Shown here one piece after another: positions 8,297 through 16,614 of a stretch of 64,000 bases of DNA. The stretch's first letter is position 1, and every line of letters begins with the position of its first letter. The notes under the pieces are model-generated. The model was given only the letters and a program-made list of their open reading frames with translations. It searched no databases and was not told where the DNA came from. The position numbers and the translations under genes were made by a program. This stretch comes from Candidatus Gastranaerophilales bacterium. GTDB lineage: Bacteria; Cyanobacteriota; Vampirovibrionia; Gastranaerophilales; Gastranaerophilaceae. The stretch is from assembly GCA_944324425.1 (NCBI GenBank), contig CALUWE010000001.1, positions 124,001-188,000 on the forward strand. Direction: 5' to 3'.

Positions 8297-10840
8297 TTGA
8301 GCCAAACTAATTTATTTGACCATGGAAAAATCGTACCCGTTAATATAAGAGATGAAATGAAACGCTCATATATCGACTATGCAATGAGCGTTATTGTAGG
8401 CCGCGCGTTGCCTGATGTCAGAGACGGGCTGAAACCCGTTCACAGAAGAATACTTTTTGCTATGAACGAACTTGGCATGGCGCCTGATAAACCTTTTAAA
8501 AAGTGTGCCAGAATCGTCGGGGAAGTTCTTGGTAAATATCACCCTCACGGCGACAGTGCGGTTTATGAGTCTTTGGTTAGAATGGCGCAAGATTTTGCAA
8601 CAAGATATTTAACAATAGACGGCCATGGTAACTTTGGTTCTGTGGATGGCGATTCCCCCGCTGCTATGAGGTATACGGAAGCCAGAATGCACAAAATTAC
8701 AACTTCAATGCTGGCTGATATTGATTGTGAAACTGTTGAATTTATGCCAAACTTCGATGGCTCTCTTCAAGAGCCTGCGGTTTTACCTGTCAGATTACCA
8801 ATGCTTTTATTAAACGGTGTTTCGGGTATTGCAGTCGGTATGGCAACAAACATTCCGCCTCACAATTTATGTGAAATTGTTGAAGGCACAAAAGCTTTGA
8901 TAGATAACCCCGATATTACAAACGAAGGGTTGATGGAATATATTAAAGGGCCTGATTTCCCGACTGCCGCAACGATTATTGGAACATCTGAAATCAAAAA
9001 AGCTTATGAAACAGGCAGAGGCTCAATTAAAATGTCAGCAGTTTCCACTATTGAAGAAATTCAAGGGGGCGCAGGCAGACAGTCTAAAACTGCAATTGTT
9101 ATAACGGAATTACCATATCAGGTGAATAAAGCCCAATTAATTATGAAAATTGCAGAGCTTGTTAAAGATGAAAAAATTAAAGGCATTTCAGATATCAGAG
9201 ATGAATCCGACAGAGACGGCATGAGAATTGTTATTGAATTAAAACGCGATGCAAAACCTGATGTTGTTCGAAATAACCTTTACAAGCAAACCCCATTGTT
9301 ATCAACATTTGGGGTAAATATGGTAGCTCTTGTCGGCCAACAACCAAGGCTTCTTAATTTATATGAAGTTTTGAACGAATTTGTTGAGCACAGGGTTGAA
9401 GTTATCACAAGAAGAACGATTTTCTTCCTGAAAAAAGCAAAAGCAAGAGCCCACATATTAGAAGGCTTGATGATTGCCTTAAATGCATTGGATGAAGTTA
9501 TTGAATTAATTAAAAAATCAAAAACAACAGAAATTGCACGTGAAGGCTTAATGAACAGGTTCGGGCTTGATATTGAGCAAGCAAATGCAATTTTAGAAAT
9601 GCAATTAAGAAGGTTAACAGGCTTAGAACAAGATAAAATAAGAGCCGAATATAATGATTTATTGGAAAAAATTAAAGAATACGAAGCAATTTTAGCTGAT
9701 AGGAATAAAATTTTAACAATCATTAAAACCGAACTTGATGAAGACAAAGAAAAATACGGCGATGAAAGAAGAACGCAAATTCTTCCGGAACAAGGCGAAT
9801 TTAACATTGAAGATTTAACACCCAATACTTCAATGGCTGTTTTCATTACAAGACAAGGCTATATTAAAAGAATTTCGCTTGATACTTTTGAAAGGCAAAA
9901 CCGCGCCACAAGAGGCAAAGGCGGCATGAAAACAAAAGAAGATGATGATGTTGAACATTTCTTTACCGCAAAAATGCACGATAAAGTTTTATTCTTCTCA
10001 TCAAAAGGCGTTGTATATAGCTTAAATGTCTATGATTTCCCTGAAGGTTCAAGACAATCTAAGGGCTTACCTATCATAAATGTTCTTCCGATTGAACAAA
10101 ATGAACAAATAACAGCTGTTGTTCCCGTTAGCAAGTTTGATTCAAGCACAAACTTAATTATGCTCACAAAAGAAGGCTACATTAAAAGAATAAGCTTGGA
10201 TAACTTTGCTTCAATCAGAAAATCAGGCATTATTGCAATTACCTTAGAAGAAAATGACACCTTGAATTGGGTGAAATTAGCAAAAGATGATGATGAAGTT
10301 ATAATCGGTACTGCTTGCGGCATGGCAATCAGGTTTGCAATTTCAGACTTAAGGCCTTTAGGAAGAGCTGCAAGAGGCGTTAATTCAATGAAATTAAGAA
10401 CAGGTGATACAATCATAGGCTGCGATGTTGTTCCAAAAGATTATGATGCAGACCTTCTTGTTTTAACATCTGATGGTTTTGGTAAACGTTCAAAACTTTC
10501 TGAATTCAGACCTCAAAACAGAGGCGGTTTAGGTTTAATTGCAACTAAGTTCAAAACCTCAACCTCAAGGCTTGTAGCATTAACTATTGTTGAAGAAAAA
10601 GATGAAATTATGGTGGTTAGTGCAAATGGTGTTGTTACAAGAGTTTCGGCATCAGACATTTCAAGACAAGGCCGCCCTGCAACAGGTGTTAAGGTTCAGA
10701 ATTTATCTGAGGGTGATAGCGTTGTTTCCGTTAACAAAATTATTGACCCTGATGAAGGCGCAACAACACCTGAAGGTGAAAACCAAAAGGTTGAAGAAGA
10801 TACTTCGGTTTCACAAACAAACCTTTCATTTGAAGAATAA
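8297..10840 (+). CDS. gyrA: DNA gyrase subunit A
   Basis: An 847-residue type II topoisomerase subunit that cuts and rejoins DNA to add negative supercoils with GyrB. The start is TTG at 8297, supported by AAGGAG 7 nt upstream; no ATG fits as well. The breakage domain has the quinolone-region stretch [19 protein letters not shown] near residues 80-98, with Ser and Glu at the usual resistance positions. The catalytic Tyr is in [13 protein letters not shown]. The C-terminal wrapping domain (about 510-815) has blade repeats with SRATRGKGG-like (NRATRGKGG) and RQSKGLP words. This is closer to cyanobacterial GyrA than to the proteobacterial GyrA box. An acidic tail follows. It is monocistronic, with a strong terminator after it. 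Confidence 0.95.
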   Translation: MSQTNLFDHGKIVPVNIRDEMKRSYIDYAMSVIVGRALPDVRDGLKPVHRRILFAMNELGMAPDKPFKKCARIVGEVLGKYHPHGDSAVYESLVRMAQDFATRYLTIDGHGNFGSVDGDSPAAMRYTEARMHKITTSMLADIDCETVEFMPNFDGSLQEPAVLPVRLPMLLLNGVSGIAVGMATNIPPHNLCEIVEGTKALIDNPDITNEGLMEYIKGPDFPTAATIIGTSEIKKAYETGRGSIKMSAVSTIEEIQGGAGRQSKTAIVITELPYQVNKAQLIMKIAELVKDEKIKGISDIRDESDRDGMRIVIELKRDAKPDVVRNNLYKQTPLLSTFGVNMVALVGQQPRLLNLYEVLNEFVEHRVEVITRRTIFFLKKAKARAHILEGLMIALNALDEVIELIKKSKTTEIAREGLMNRFGLDIEQANAILEMQLRRLTGLEQDKIRAEYNDLLEKIKEYEAILADRNKILTIIKTELDEDKEKYGDERRTQILPEQGEFNIEDLTPNTSMAVFITRQGYIKRISLDTFERQNRATRGKGGMKTKEDDDVEHFFTAKMHDKVLFFSSKGVVYSLNVYDFPEGSRQSKGLPIINVLPIEQNEQITAVVPVSKFDSSTNLIMLTKEGYIKRISLDNFASIRKSGIIAITLEENDTLNWVKLAKDDDEVIIGTACGMAIRFAISDLRPLGRAARGVNSMKLRTGDTIIGCDVVPKDYDADLLVLTSDGFGKRSKLSEFRPQNRGGLGLIATKFKTSTSRLVALTIVEEKDEIMVVSANGVVTRVSASDISRQGRPATGVKVQNLSEGDSVVSVNKIIDPDEGATTPEGENQKVEEDTSVSQTNLSFEE

Positions 10841-10856
10841 TTTTAAATTTGATATT

Positions 10857-10888
10857 AAAAAGCCCTTGAATTTCAAGGGCTTTTGTTT
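10857..10888. terminator. Bidirectional terminator between gyrA and the ankyrin gene
   Basis: Stem AAAAGCCCTTGAA / TTTCAAGGGCTTTT with A and T tracts on both sides. It serves gyrA on plus and the convergent ankyrin gene on minus. Confidence 0.85.
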
Positions 10889-11409
10889 TATTCACTTTTA
10901 GCACCGTTTTCAATTAAAATTTTTACAATTTCTTTTCTGTCTTTTTTTATTGCATAATCCAATGGGGTTTTATTTCCAAGTTTTTTATTTACATCGGCAC
11001 CATATTCAATTAAAAGTTTCACCATTTCAACATCATTTTTTTTGATTGAATAAAACATTGGGTTTGTTTTTTTAAATGTTACCATGCAAGGAATTGCCGT
11101 TTGTTCAACATCTGCGCCATTTTCAAGTAAAAGTTCGGTTATTTTTCTATCCCCTTCAATAATAGAATAAATTAAAGGGGTAACGCCCATAAAGGTTTCA
11201 TTAACATCAAAGCCCGATTTTATAAAAAGATTAACAAGCTTTATATCTTGTTTTTGAATTGCCCCAAAAAAGCCAATTGGCCTGTATGGAAGGTTGTTTT
11301 CCCCGATTTCAATTTTTGCTTCTTCAATTTCATAGGGGTTAGCTGAAAATGTCGGAAGATTAAAATTAAAAAATAGAAAAAATAAAAAAATAAAAACGCC
11401 TTTTTTCAA
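10888..11409 (-). CDS. Secreted ankyrin-repeat protein
   Basis: A 173-residue protein with an N-terminal signal peptide (FIFLFFLFFNFNLPTFSA, cleavage likely near residue 23). Four ankyrin repeats follow, of which at least three are clear: GVTPLIYSIIEGDRKITELL, the NPMFYSIKKNDVEMVKLLI segment, and KTPLDYAIKKDRKEIVKIL, each followed by ENGAD/EYGAD-type loops. Ankyrin repeats mediate protein-protein contacts; the partner here is unknown. The signal suggests periplasm or export. It lies between gyrA and the restriction island with its own transcription unit. Confidence 0.85.
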   Translation of the reverse strand: MKKGVFIFLFFLFFNFNLPTFSANPYEIEEAKIEIGENNLPYRPIGFFGAIQKQDIKLVNLFIKSGFDVNETFMGVTPLIYSIIEGDRKITELLLENGADVEQTAIPCMVTFKKTNPMFYSIKKNDVEMVKLLIEYGADVNKKLGNKTPLDYAIKKDRKEIVKILIENGAKSE

Positions 11410-11512
11410 AATTTCACCCCCATAAATTCCAAAACTAAGAATATTATAGCATAATCAATTGTGGCATTTATTTATCAAATTTTGCCCAATAATTTAAAAT
11501 GATTATTTATAT

Positions 11513-11518
11513 TATAAT
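11513..11518 (+). promoter_or_regulatory. -10 element of the restriction-modification operon
   Basis: A consensus TATAAT ends 6 nt before the ATG at 11525, predicting a leaderless mRNA. I see no good -35. Confidence 0.5.
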
Positions 11519-11524
11519 ATTTTT

Positions 11525-12328
11525 ATGCAAAAAGTTTATGAAAAAGAGGATATAGCCTTATTTCAAGGGGATTGTATTGAAATTTTAAGTAAAGCAACTC
11601 CAAAATCCGTTGATATGATCTTTGCAGATCCACCGTATATGTTATCTAATGGTGGAATTACATGCCAATCTGGAAAGGTTGTTTTAGTTAATAAAGGAAA
11701 GTGGGATGAAAGTAAAGGAATTGATGAGGATTTTGAATTCCACAACAAATGGATAAAAGCCTGCAAAAGAGTATTGAAACCGAATGGAACAATCTGGATT
11801 TCGGGAACTTACCATTCTATTTATGCTTGTGGGTTTGCCTTGCAAAAAAACGGATTTAAAATTTTAAATGATATTTGTTGGTTTAAACCCAATGCTTCAC
11901 CTAATATGTCTTGCAGGTATTTTACAGCAAGCCATGAAACACTTTTATGGGCAAAAATAGATAACAAAGAAAAACATAAATTTAATTATGAGCTCATGAA
12001 AAATGGTGTTTGGGGTGAAGATTTTATCAAAAAGCCAGAAAAACAAATGCGTTCAGTTTGGGCAATAGGAACTCCTAAAAATTATGAAAAAGAATTTGGA
12101 AAGCACCCGACACAAAAACCTTTAGAATTGTTAAGGCGGATAATTCTAGCTTCCACAAATAAAGATGATTTAATTTTAGACCCTTTTACAGGAAGCTCAA
12201 CAACTGGTATAATGGCTTTAGAATTGGGAAGAAGATTTATTGGAATTGATTTAGAAAAGGAATACTTAGACCTTTCAATTAGAAGGTTTGAGCGAGCCTT
12301 TTCAAAGAAGGAAAAAGTATGGCAGTAG
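11525..12328 (+). CDS. dpnA: DpnA-like adenine DNA methyltransferase
   Basis: A 267-residue N6-adenine methyltransferase of the beta type: the catalytic motif FADPPYMLSNGG (about residues 35-46) precedes the SAM motif DPFTGSSTTGIMALELGR (about 219-236). HPTQKPLELLRRII just before it is the family motif X region. In DpnII systems this second methylase modifies GATC and can act on single-stranded DNA. It is first in a five-gene plus-strand operon and overlaps dpnM by 10 bp. The start codon is 6 nt past TATAAT, so early expression of the protecting methylase may come from a leaderless message. Confidence 0.9.
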   Translation: MQKVYEKEDIALFQGDCIEILSKATPKSVDMIFADPPYMLSNGGITCQSGKVVLVNKGKWDESKGIDEDFEFHNKWIKACKRVLKPNGTIWISGTYHSIYACGFALQKNGFKILNDICWFKPNASPNMSCRYFTASHETLLWAKIDNKEKHKFNYELMKNGVWGEDFIKKPEKQMRSVWAIGTPKNYEKEFGKHPTQKPLELLRRIILASTNKDDLILDPFTGSSTTGIMALELGRRFIGIDLEKEYLDLSIRRFERAFSKKEKVWQ

Positions 12329-13161
12329 TTTTAAAACAATTGAAAAACGAAACATATCCAATTGTTAAATGGGTTGGCGGGAAACGCCAGCTAATGTTTG
12401 AACTGCTTAAAAATATGCCAAAGTCATACAACAGATATTTTGAACCTTTTATCGGTGGTGGAGCTCTGTTTTTTGAACTGCAACCACAAAATGGTTATAT
12501 TTCAGATATGAACGAGGAGCTGATAAATTTATATTCAACTGTTAAATATAATGTTTATGAATTAATTGCAGATCTGAATAAGCATGAAGTTTCAAAAGAA
12601 TATTTTTTAGAAATAAGAAATTTAGATCGAACTGAAAAATATTCAACACTTTCAAATGTAGAAAAAGCAAGTCGCTTTATATACTTAAATAGGACTTGTT
12701 TTAACGGATTGTATAGAGTAAATTCTCAAGGACAATTTAATGTTCCGTTTGGAAACTATAAAAATCCAAGAATTGTCGATACGGATAATTTAATAAATTG
12801 TTCAAAATTACTTAAAGATACAGAAATTAAATGTACAGATTTTTCAACGATTCTAGAGAAAGTCCATAAAGGTGATTTTGTCTATTTTGACCCTCCTTAT
12901 GTTCCATTAAATGAGACTTCTAGTTTTACTTCATATACAAAAGATGGTTTTGATATTGATATGCAATTTAAACTAAGAGAGGTCTGCGATGAATTGGATT
13001 CAAAGGGTGTAAAATTTATGCTTTCAAATTCTGATACCAAATTGGTTAATGAATTATATGCAAATTATGAAATCAAAAAAGTTTTTGCTTCTAGGGCAGT
13101 AAACGCTAATGCTAATGGTAGAGGTAAAATTACAGAAGTTTTGGTGAGGAATTATGAATGA
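12319..13161 (+). CDS. dpnM: DpnM/Dam-like GATC adenine methyltransferase
   Basis: A 280-residue alpha-type adenine methyltransferase (MethyltransfD12). Motif X/N-terminus is IVKWVGGKRQLMFELL (residues 14-29), motif I FEPFIGGGALFFEL (about 41-54), and catalytic motif IV VYFDPPYVPLNETSSFTSY (about 191-209). The order and spacing match Dam and DpnM, which methylate adenine in GATC. It overlaps dpnA by 10 bp and the next gene by ATGA. With the DpnII-like nuclease two genes downstream, its role is to protect host GATC sites. Confidence 0.93.
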   Translation: MAVVLKQLKNETYPIVKWVGGKRQLMFELLKNMPKSYNRYFEPFIGGGALFFELQPQNGYISDMNEELINLYSTVKYNVYELIADLNKHEVSKEYFLEIRNLDRTEKYSTLSNVEKASRFIYLNRTCFNGLYRVNSQGQFNVPFGNYKNPRIVDTDNLINCSKLLKDTEIKCTDFSTILEKVHKGDFVYFDPPYVPLNETSSFTSYTKDGFDIDMQFKLREVCDELDSKGVKFMLSNSDTKLVNELYANYEIKKVFASRAVNANANGRGKITEVLVRNYE

Positions 13162-13646
13162 AAACAAGTAGCTATCGACATACTGCTAGTTTTGGAAAAC
13201 GCGCAGAATATTTTATCATTGCTCAAATGTTAAAAGAAGGTTTAGATTGCTATGTTCCATTGGTTGATGATGAAGGAATTGACGTTGTTGTAAAAAAAGA
13301 TGATAAGACATTTATAATGGTACAAATAAAGGCTCGTTCTAAAAATGTTATAAGTGGTGATGCAGCATTATTTGCCAATCTATATCATGAAAAAAGAGAT
13401 AATTATTTTTTTGTTTTTTATTCAGAGAGAATGCAAAATGATACAGAAAAACCTTTTTATTGGATTTTATCATCAGAAGAATTTTTACAATTGGCAACCA
13501 CTAATAAAACAGGCAAAAACGTTGGTTCTAGAAGCATATGGTTTAATGGTAATAAAAAAAATAAAATTACTGGGAAAAAAGAAGAATATATAAAAGAGCA
13601 GTTTAAAAAATATGTATATTCAGATTTTAAACGAATATTGGAATAA
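13158..13646 (+). CDS. Putative PD-(D/E)XK-type nuclease-like protein of the DpnII operon
   Basis: A 162-residue protein. The early segment has a nuclease-like core: helix FGKRAEYFIIAQMLKEG, then DDEGIDVVVKKDD and FIMVQIKARSK, i.e. D...QxK on consecutive strands (about residues 33-56). This resembles the DUF4365/Mrr-like branch of the PD-(D/E)XK fold. That is a motif reading, not a proven assignment. It is inserted between methylase and endonuclease genes and joined to dpnM by an ATGA overlap, so it is part of the operon. The classical DpnII operon has only two methylases and one endonuclease. Possible roles are an accessory nuclease or a control factor. Confidence 0.65.
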   Translation: MKTSSYRHTASFGKRAEYFIIAQMLKEGLDCYVPLVDDEGIDVVVKKDDKTFIMVQIKARSKNVISGDAALFANLYHEKRDNYFFVFYSERMQNDTEKPFYWILSSEEFLQLATTNKTGKNVGSRSIWFNGNKKNKITGKKEEYIKEQFKKYVYSDFKRILE

Positions 13647-13660
13647 AAGGAAGCATAAAA

Positions 13661-14527
13661 ATGGTAAGAGATTTTCAAAAATGGTTATCAACTTTTAGAC
13701 CTTGTATTGCAGATTATGGATATTATGCGGATTTTGATAAAATTACTAAAAATATTGGCAATTTAAAAGTTGAGCTAAATATTTTAAACTCTCTAGTTGG
13801 TTCAAAAAATATTGAAAAAGATTTTGAAAATATTATAAAAAAATATCCTGAGACTTTAAAATGCATTCCTTTGCTTTTAGCTGTAAGAGCTAATGAAATT
13901 TATACAATAGATAAGGATGGGGAATATAGTTTTTCGTTTACTAAGATGAATTATTCAATTGAAGAATACAAAATGTTTATGAGAAAAACAAAGCTTTTTG
14001 ACTTGCTACAAAACCATATTGTAAATAATTTAGTAGATTATGCAACAGGTGTTGAAACGGGTTTAGATTCTAATGCTCGTAAAAATCGTGGCGGACATTT
14101 AATGGAAAATCTTGTTGAAAGTTATATTCAAAAAGCAGGTTTTATTAAGGGACAAAATTACTTTAAAGAAATGCATATTCATGAAATTGAGCAAAAATGG
14201 AATATAAATTTATCCGCAATTTCTAATCAGGGTAAAATGGAAAAACGTTTTGATTTTGTAATTAAAACAGATAAACAAATTTATGTAATTGAAACTAATT
14301 TTTATGCTAGTGGCGGCTCAAAGTTAAACGAAACAGCAAGAAGTTATAAAACACTAGCTCAAGAAGTTGCAACAATAGATGGGGTAACATTTATCTTGTT
14401 CACTGATGGTTCTGGCTGGAATAGTGCAAGAAATAATCTTGAAGAAACTTTTGATGTTTTAGATACTGTTTATAATATTCAAGACTTGGAAGATGGCATA
14501 TTGAATAATTTGGGTCAAATCCTATGA
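13661..14527 (+). CDS. dpnII: DpnII-type restriction endonuclease (GATC)
   Basis: A 288-residue type II restriction enzyme. Length and the DpnII family stretches fit: FQKWLSTFRPCIADYGYY at the start, LNILNSLVGSKNIEKDFENI, and KCIPLLLAVRANEI. The later half carries RFDFVIKTDKQIYVIETNFY (about residues 203-222), the D...ExN active-site strand pair of this family. It cuts unmethylated GATC in double-stranded DNA. The preceding GGAAGC is a ribosome site at good spacing, and the stop overlaps the next start as ATGA. The context of two GATC-type methylases makes the assignment firm. Confidence 0.92.
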   Translation: MVRDFQKWLSTFRPCIADYGYYADFDKITKNIGNLKVELNILNSLVGSKNIEKDFENIIKKYPETLKCIPLLLAVRANEIYTIDKDGEYSFSFTKMNYSIEEYKMFMRKTKLFDLLQNHIVNNLVDYATGVETGLDSNARKNRGGHLMENLVESYIQKAGFIKGQNYFKEMHIHEIEQKWNINLSAISNQGKMEKRFDFVIKTDKQIYVIETNFYASGGSKLNETARSYKTLAQEVATIDGVTFILFTDGSGWNSARNNLEETFDVLDTVYNIQDLEDGILNNLGQIL

Positions 14528-15453
14528 CAGAAACAATGTTTCAAAAATTAATAGAACAAGAATTAAAATTAATAAAAGAATTGTTATTACAAATTAATGT
14601 TAAAAACGAAGGACACATTAAGGGAACAGCATTAGAATTTAGGCTGAGGAGTCTTTTTTCAAAAATGCTGCCTTCTTTTTGTTTGGTTTCTAATGGTTGG
14701 ATAATTGACGAAAAAGGTAACAAGTCTGACGAACGTGATTTACTCGTCTACAATAAGGACAAGGCACCACAAATTTTATTTGATATTGGTACTGGAATTT
14801 TTCCAATAGAATCAATTGAATATGACATTCAGGTCAAAAACTCCATTACAGACAAAAGCTTCAAACAAGCTTATGATAAATTTGACAAACGAACTAAAAG
14901 AAATGTGCTTTTAGGAATAAGTGGAACAAGTTTATTCAAAAAATATACGAAAATTGATCCAAAATATCTACACTCTCCTAAAATTTGTGCTTTTGCTTCA
15001 GAAGATGACAAGTATTATTTTTTCTCTAGAGAAAAGATGAAATACAAAAAAATTTTTAACATTAATAAATTACAACTAGATAATGGTCCAGCAATAAATG
15101 TAAACAATAAAAGTTGTAATTTTACAATTAATGGTAATAATTTATCAGAATTTGGAGAAAAGGAAATTAGTATATGCAGATGGTTTTGTGTTGACCTAAA
15201 ACCCCAAAGCAACATGCTTGGATTTATTAACGGATTTGTCAACACCCTTTATAAGGAAAAGACAGGAAAATATTTTTATGATTTTAATAATAGAAAACCC
15301 AAATGTCTAACATTTGTGGTATTTGACAATGATGGAAAACAAATATTTCAAGCATCAGATGAAGAATTAAACAAAATATTGAGCTTTGAAACAAATGCGG
15401 CTTTTCATATAAATGGCAGCATTGAATTATCAATAAAGGCATATACAAAGTAA
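14524..15453 (+). CDS. DUF6602-like nuclease-related protein in the restriction island
   Basis: A 309-residue protein. Its N-terminal half follows the DUF6602 pattern: GHIKGTALEFRLRSLF helix, LPSFCLVSNGWIIDEKGN, then KSDERDLLVYNKD and IESIEYDIQVKNSI. The D...xxK strand pair (about residues 70-105) resembles a PD-(D/E)XK core with an unusual DIQVK in place of EVK. The C-terminal half is unassigned. The gene is coupled to the endonuclease by an ATGA overlap and is last in the operon. Relatives are known beside defence genes, so a defence-linked role is likely but inferred. Base use is AT-rich and irregular, like the rest of the island. Confidence 0.65.
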   Translation: MTETMFQKLIEQELKLIKELLLQINVKNEGHIKGTALEFRLRSLFSKMLPSFCLVSNGWIIDEKGNKSDERDLLVYNKDKAPQILFDIGTGIFPIESIEYDIQVKNSITDKSFKQAYDKFDKRTKRNVLLGISGTSLFKKYTKIDPKYLHSPKICAFASEDDKYYFFSREKMKYKKIFNINKLQLDNGPAINVNNKSCNFTINGNNLSEFGEKEISICRWFCVDLKPQSNMLGFINGFVNTLYKEKTGKYFYDFNNRKPKCLTFVVFDNDGKQIFQASDEELNKILSFETNAAFHINGSIELSIKAYTK

Positions 15454-15513
15454 AATATAAATTAAACCAATTATAGGATTGCGTGTGGATTTTTCACCCC
15501 AAAATTGAGCAAT

Positions 15514-15542
15514 AAAAAAGACCTTTTAATAAGGTCTTTTTT
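15514..15542. terminator. Bidirectional terminator, restriction operon and tRNA-His
   Basis: Stem AAAAAAGACCTT / AAGGTCTTTTTT with loop TTAAT. It serves the restriction operon on plus and lies 10 bp past the 3' end of tRNA-His on minus. Confidence 0.85.
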
Positions 15543-15551
15543 ATATATAAA

Positions 15552-15628
15552 TGGGGCGGACAGTGGGATTCGAACCCACGCATAATGGAACCACAATCCA
15601 TGGTCTTAACCGCTTGACGATGCCCGCC
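15552..15628 (-). tRNA. tRNA-His (GTG)
   Basis: Minus-strand cloverleaf. The acceptor stem is GCGGGCA / TGTCCGC with an encoded extra 5' G (G-1) opposite discriminator C73, the hallmark of tRNA-His. The D-arm is GTC...GAC and the anticodon stem ATGGA/TCCAT encloses TTGTGGT with anticodon GTG. The T-arm is GTGGG-TTCGAAT-CCCAC, and CCA is encoded. The 3' end points to the restriction island, but I see no duplicated 3' end that would mark an attachment site. Confidence 0.95.
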
Positions 15629-15667
15629 ACATAAGTTTTTATTATTCAATTGTAAAATTTTGTTTCC

Positions 15668-15931
15668 TTGTGGTTCCAAATGGAACCAATCATCCCTCAA
15701 GGTCGGGTAACCGCTTTTGACGATACCATCCACAAGATTATAGTTCAAATGTGAAATCCTATCTTGTGTGGTTCCAAATGGAACCAATCATCCCTCAAGG
15801 TCGGGTAACCGCTTTTTGACGACACCAAGCACAAGATTATAATTCAATTGTAAAATTCATCTTGTGTGGTTCCAAATGGAACCAATCATCCCTCAAGGTC
15901 GGGTAACCGCTAATTGACGATGCCCGCCACA
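15668..15931 (-). repeat. Three ~98-bp tandem repeats derived from the 5' half of tRNA-His
   Basis: The word TGGTTCCAAATGGAACCA starts at 15671, 15769 and 15867, an exact 98-bp period. Each is followed by AATCATCCCTCAAGGTCGGG, then TAACCGC and TTGACGA. Read on the minus strand, each unit starts like tRNA-His (the farthest copy keeps GGCGGGCATCGTCAA), continues through the D-arm, and diverges in the anticodon loop. It ends in an 8-bp inverted repeat, TGGTTCCA/TGGAACCA. No unit has the T-arm or 3' acceptor strand, so none is a full tRNA. The DNA beside the farthest copy (TTTTTATTATTCAATT) also matches the DNA just upstream of the real tRNA. The units therefore look like tandem duplications of the upstream region plus the tRNA 5' half. 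Confidence 0.85.
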
Positions 15932-16083
15932 TTGGTTTTTATTATTCAATTTAAAACTTTGCTTTAGCGAACTCGCCGCTAAAAATTGCTTTCAACCCAT
16001 CGGTATTCAGCAAGAATAAGCATATTCTAAAAATAAAATAATTTCAAGTGAAAGAATTTAAAATATTACCCACCTGTGCATTT
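15932..16083. other. Intergenic region between repeat array and secreted-protein gene
   Basis: It contains a weak hairpin TTTAGCG/CGCTAAA near 15963-15981 and GAATA-AGCA-TATTC near 16013-16027. On the minus strand it should hold the promoter of the repeat/tRNA transcript. I see no gene. Confidence 0.4.
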
Positions 16084-16111
16084 TTGAAAAGTTCAAGTTT
16101 TCAATTAAAAT
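16084..16111 (+). promoter_or_regulatory. Promoter of the secreted 164-aa gene, leaderless
   Basis: TTGAAA, 16-nt spacer, TAAAAT. The hexamer ends 7 nt before ATG 16119 and there is no room for a Shine-Dalgarno. Confidence 0.6.
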
Positions 16112-16118
16112 AGAATTA

Positions 16119-16613
16119 ATGAAAAAGTTTTTATTAATTTTTATCTTTTTAATATTTTTAATTTCACCCTCAAATTGTGAAACCTTGAGGGGCTCCACAA
16201 GCTATGATGCCCCATTTAAGGGGTTTTTTGGCAGTTGGCATGTTACAAGCAAAATTGAATCATCAAACAATTATTCAATTTTTAATAAAATGAGCGTCGA
16301 TATTTGGAACTTATCAGGGTATAATAACGTCTTAATTTTAGAAAACGGTTTAACGGGTGCAACTTCTCAAATAAAAGTAGATAATGCGCTTTCAAACCTT
16401 GATGGTAAAAAATTAAAATTCACAAGAATAAAAGAATTTAAAGAGGGTGAATTTAAATATAAACATATTGAGCAGCCGGAATTTATTTTGGATGGGGATA
16501 TTTTCAAAGGGTATGACACTTTTAAAATTGAAAAATATGACCTTGGTGGCAACTTAATTTCGGTTGATGTTGTAAAATATAAAGTAATCGGACAAAAAAT
16601 TGCAGGAGAATAA
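16119..16613 (+). CDS. Secreted protein of unknown function
   Basis: A 164-residue protein with a classical signal peptide (LLIFIFLIFLISPSNCE, probable cleavage after residue ~20; the Cys could alternatively suggest a lipoprotein, but the box is not canonical). The mature part is predicted beta-rich, with FGSWHVTSKIESSNNYSIF and repeated Phe/Tyr-Lys strands, and has no domain I recognise. Its stop overlaps the ribosome site of the thioredoxin reductase gene, so both are probably co-transcribed. The start codon lies 7 nt after a good promoter -10. Confidence 0.75.
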   Translation: MKKFLLIFIFLIFLISPSNCETLRGSTSYDAPFKGFFGSWHVTSKIESSNNYSIFNKMSVDIWNLSGYNNVLILENGLTGATSQIKVDNALSNLDGKKLKFTRIKEFKEGEFKYKHIEQPEFILDGDIFKGYDTFKIEKYDLGGNLISVDVVKYKVIGQKIAGE

Positions 16614-16614
16614 A

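Noticed and set aside
9280-9846. Long minus-strand open frame inside gyrA (188 codons)
   Set aside because: Antisense to a fully conserved gyrA region, Ser-rich as expected of a reverse-frame shadow, no ribosome site.
11410-15628. Integrative element inserted at tRNA-His
   Set aside because: No integrase, and no copy of the tRNA 3' end was found near 11410-11525, so no attachment site pair is visible.
15494-15787. Minus-strand open frame across tRNA-His and the first repeat
   Set aside because: It crosses the terminator and the tRNA gene; the peptide is an accident of the repeat sequence.
15668-15931. CRISPR array
   Set aside because: Only three units with a 98-bp period, spacers themselves similar, clear homology to tRNA-His, and no cas genes.
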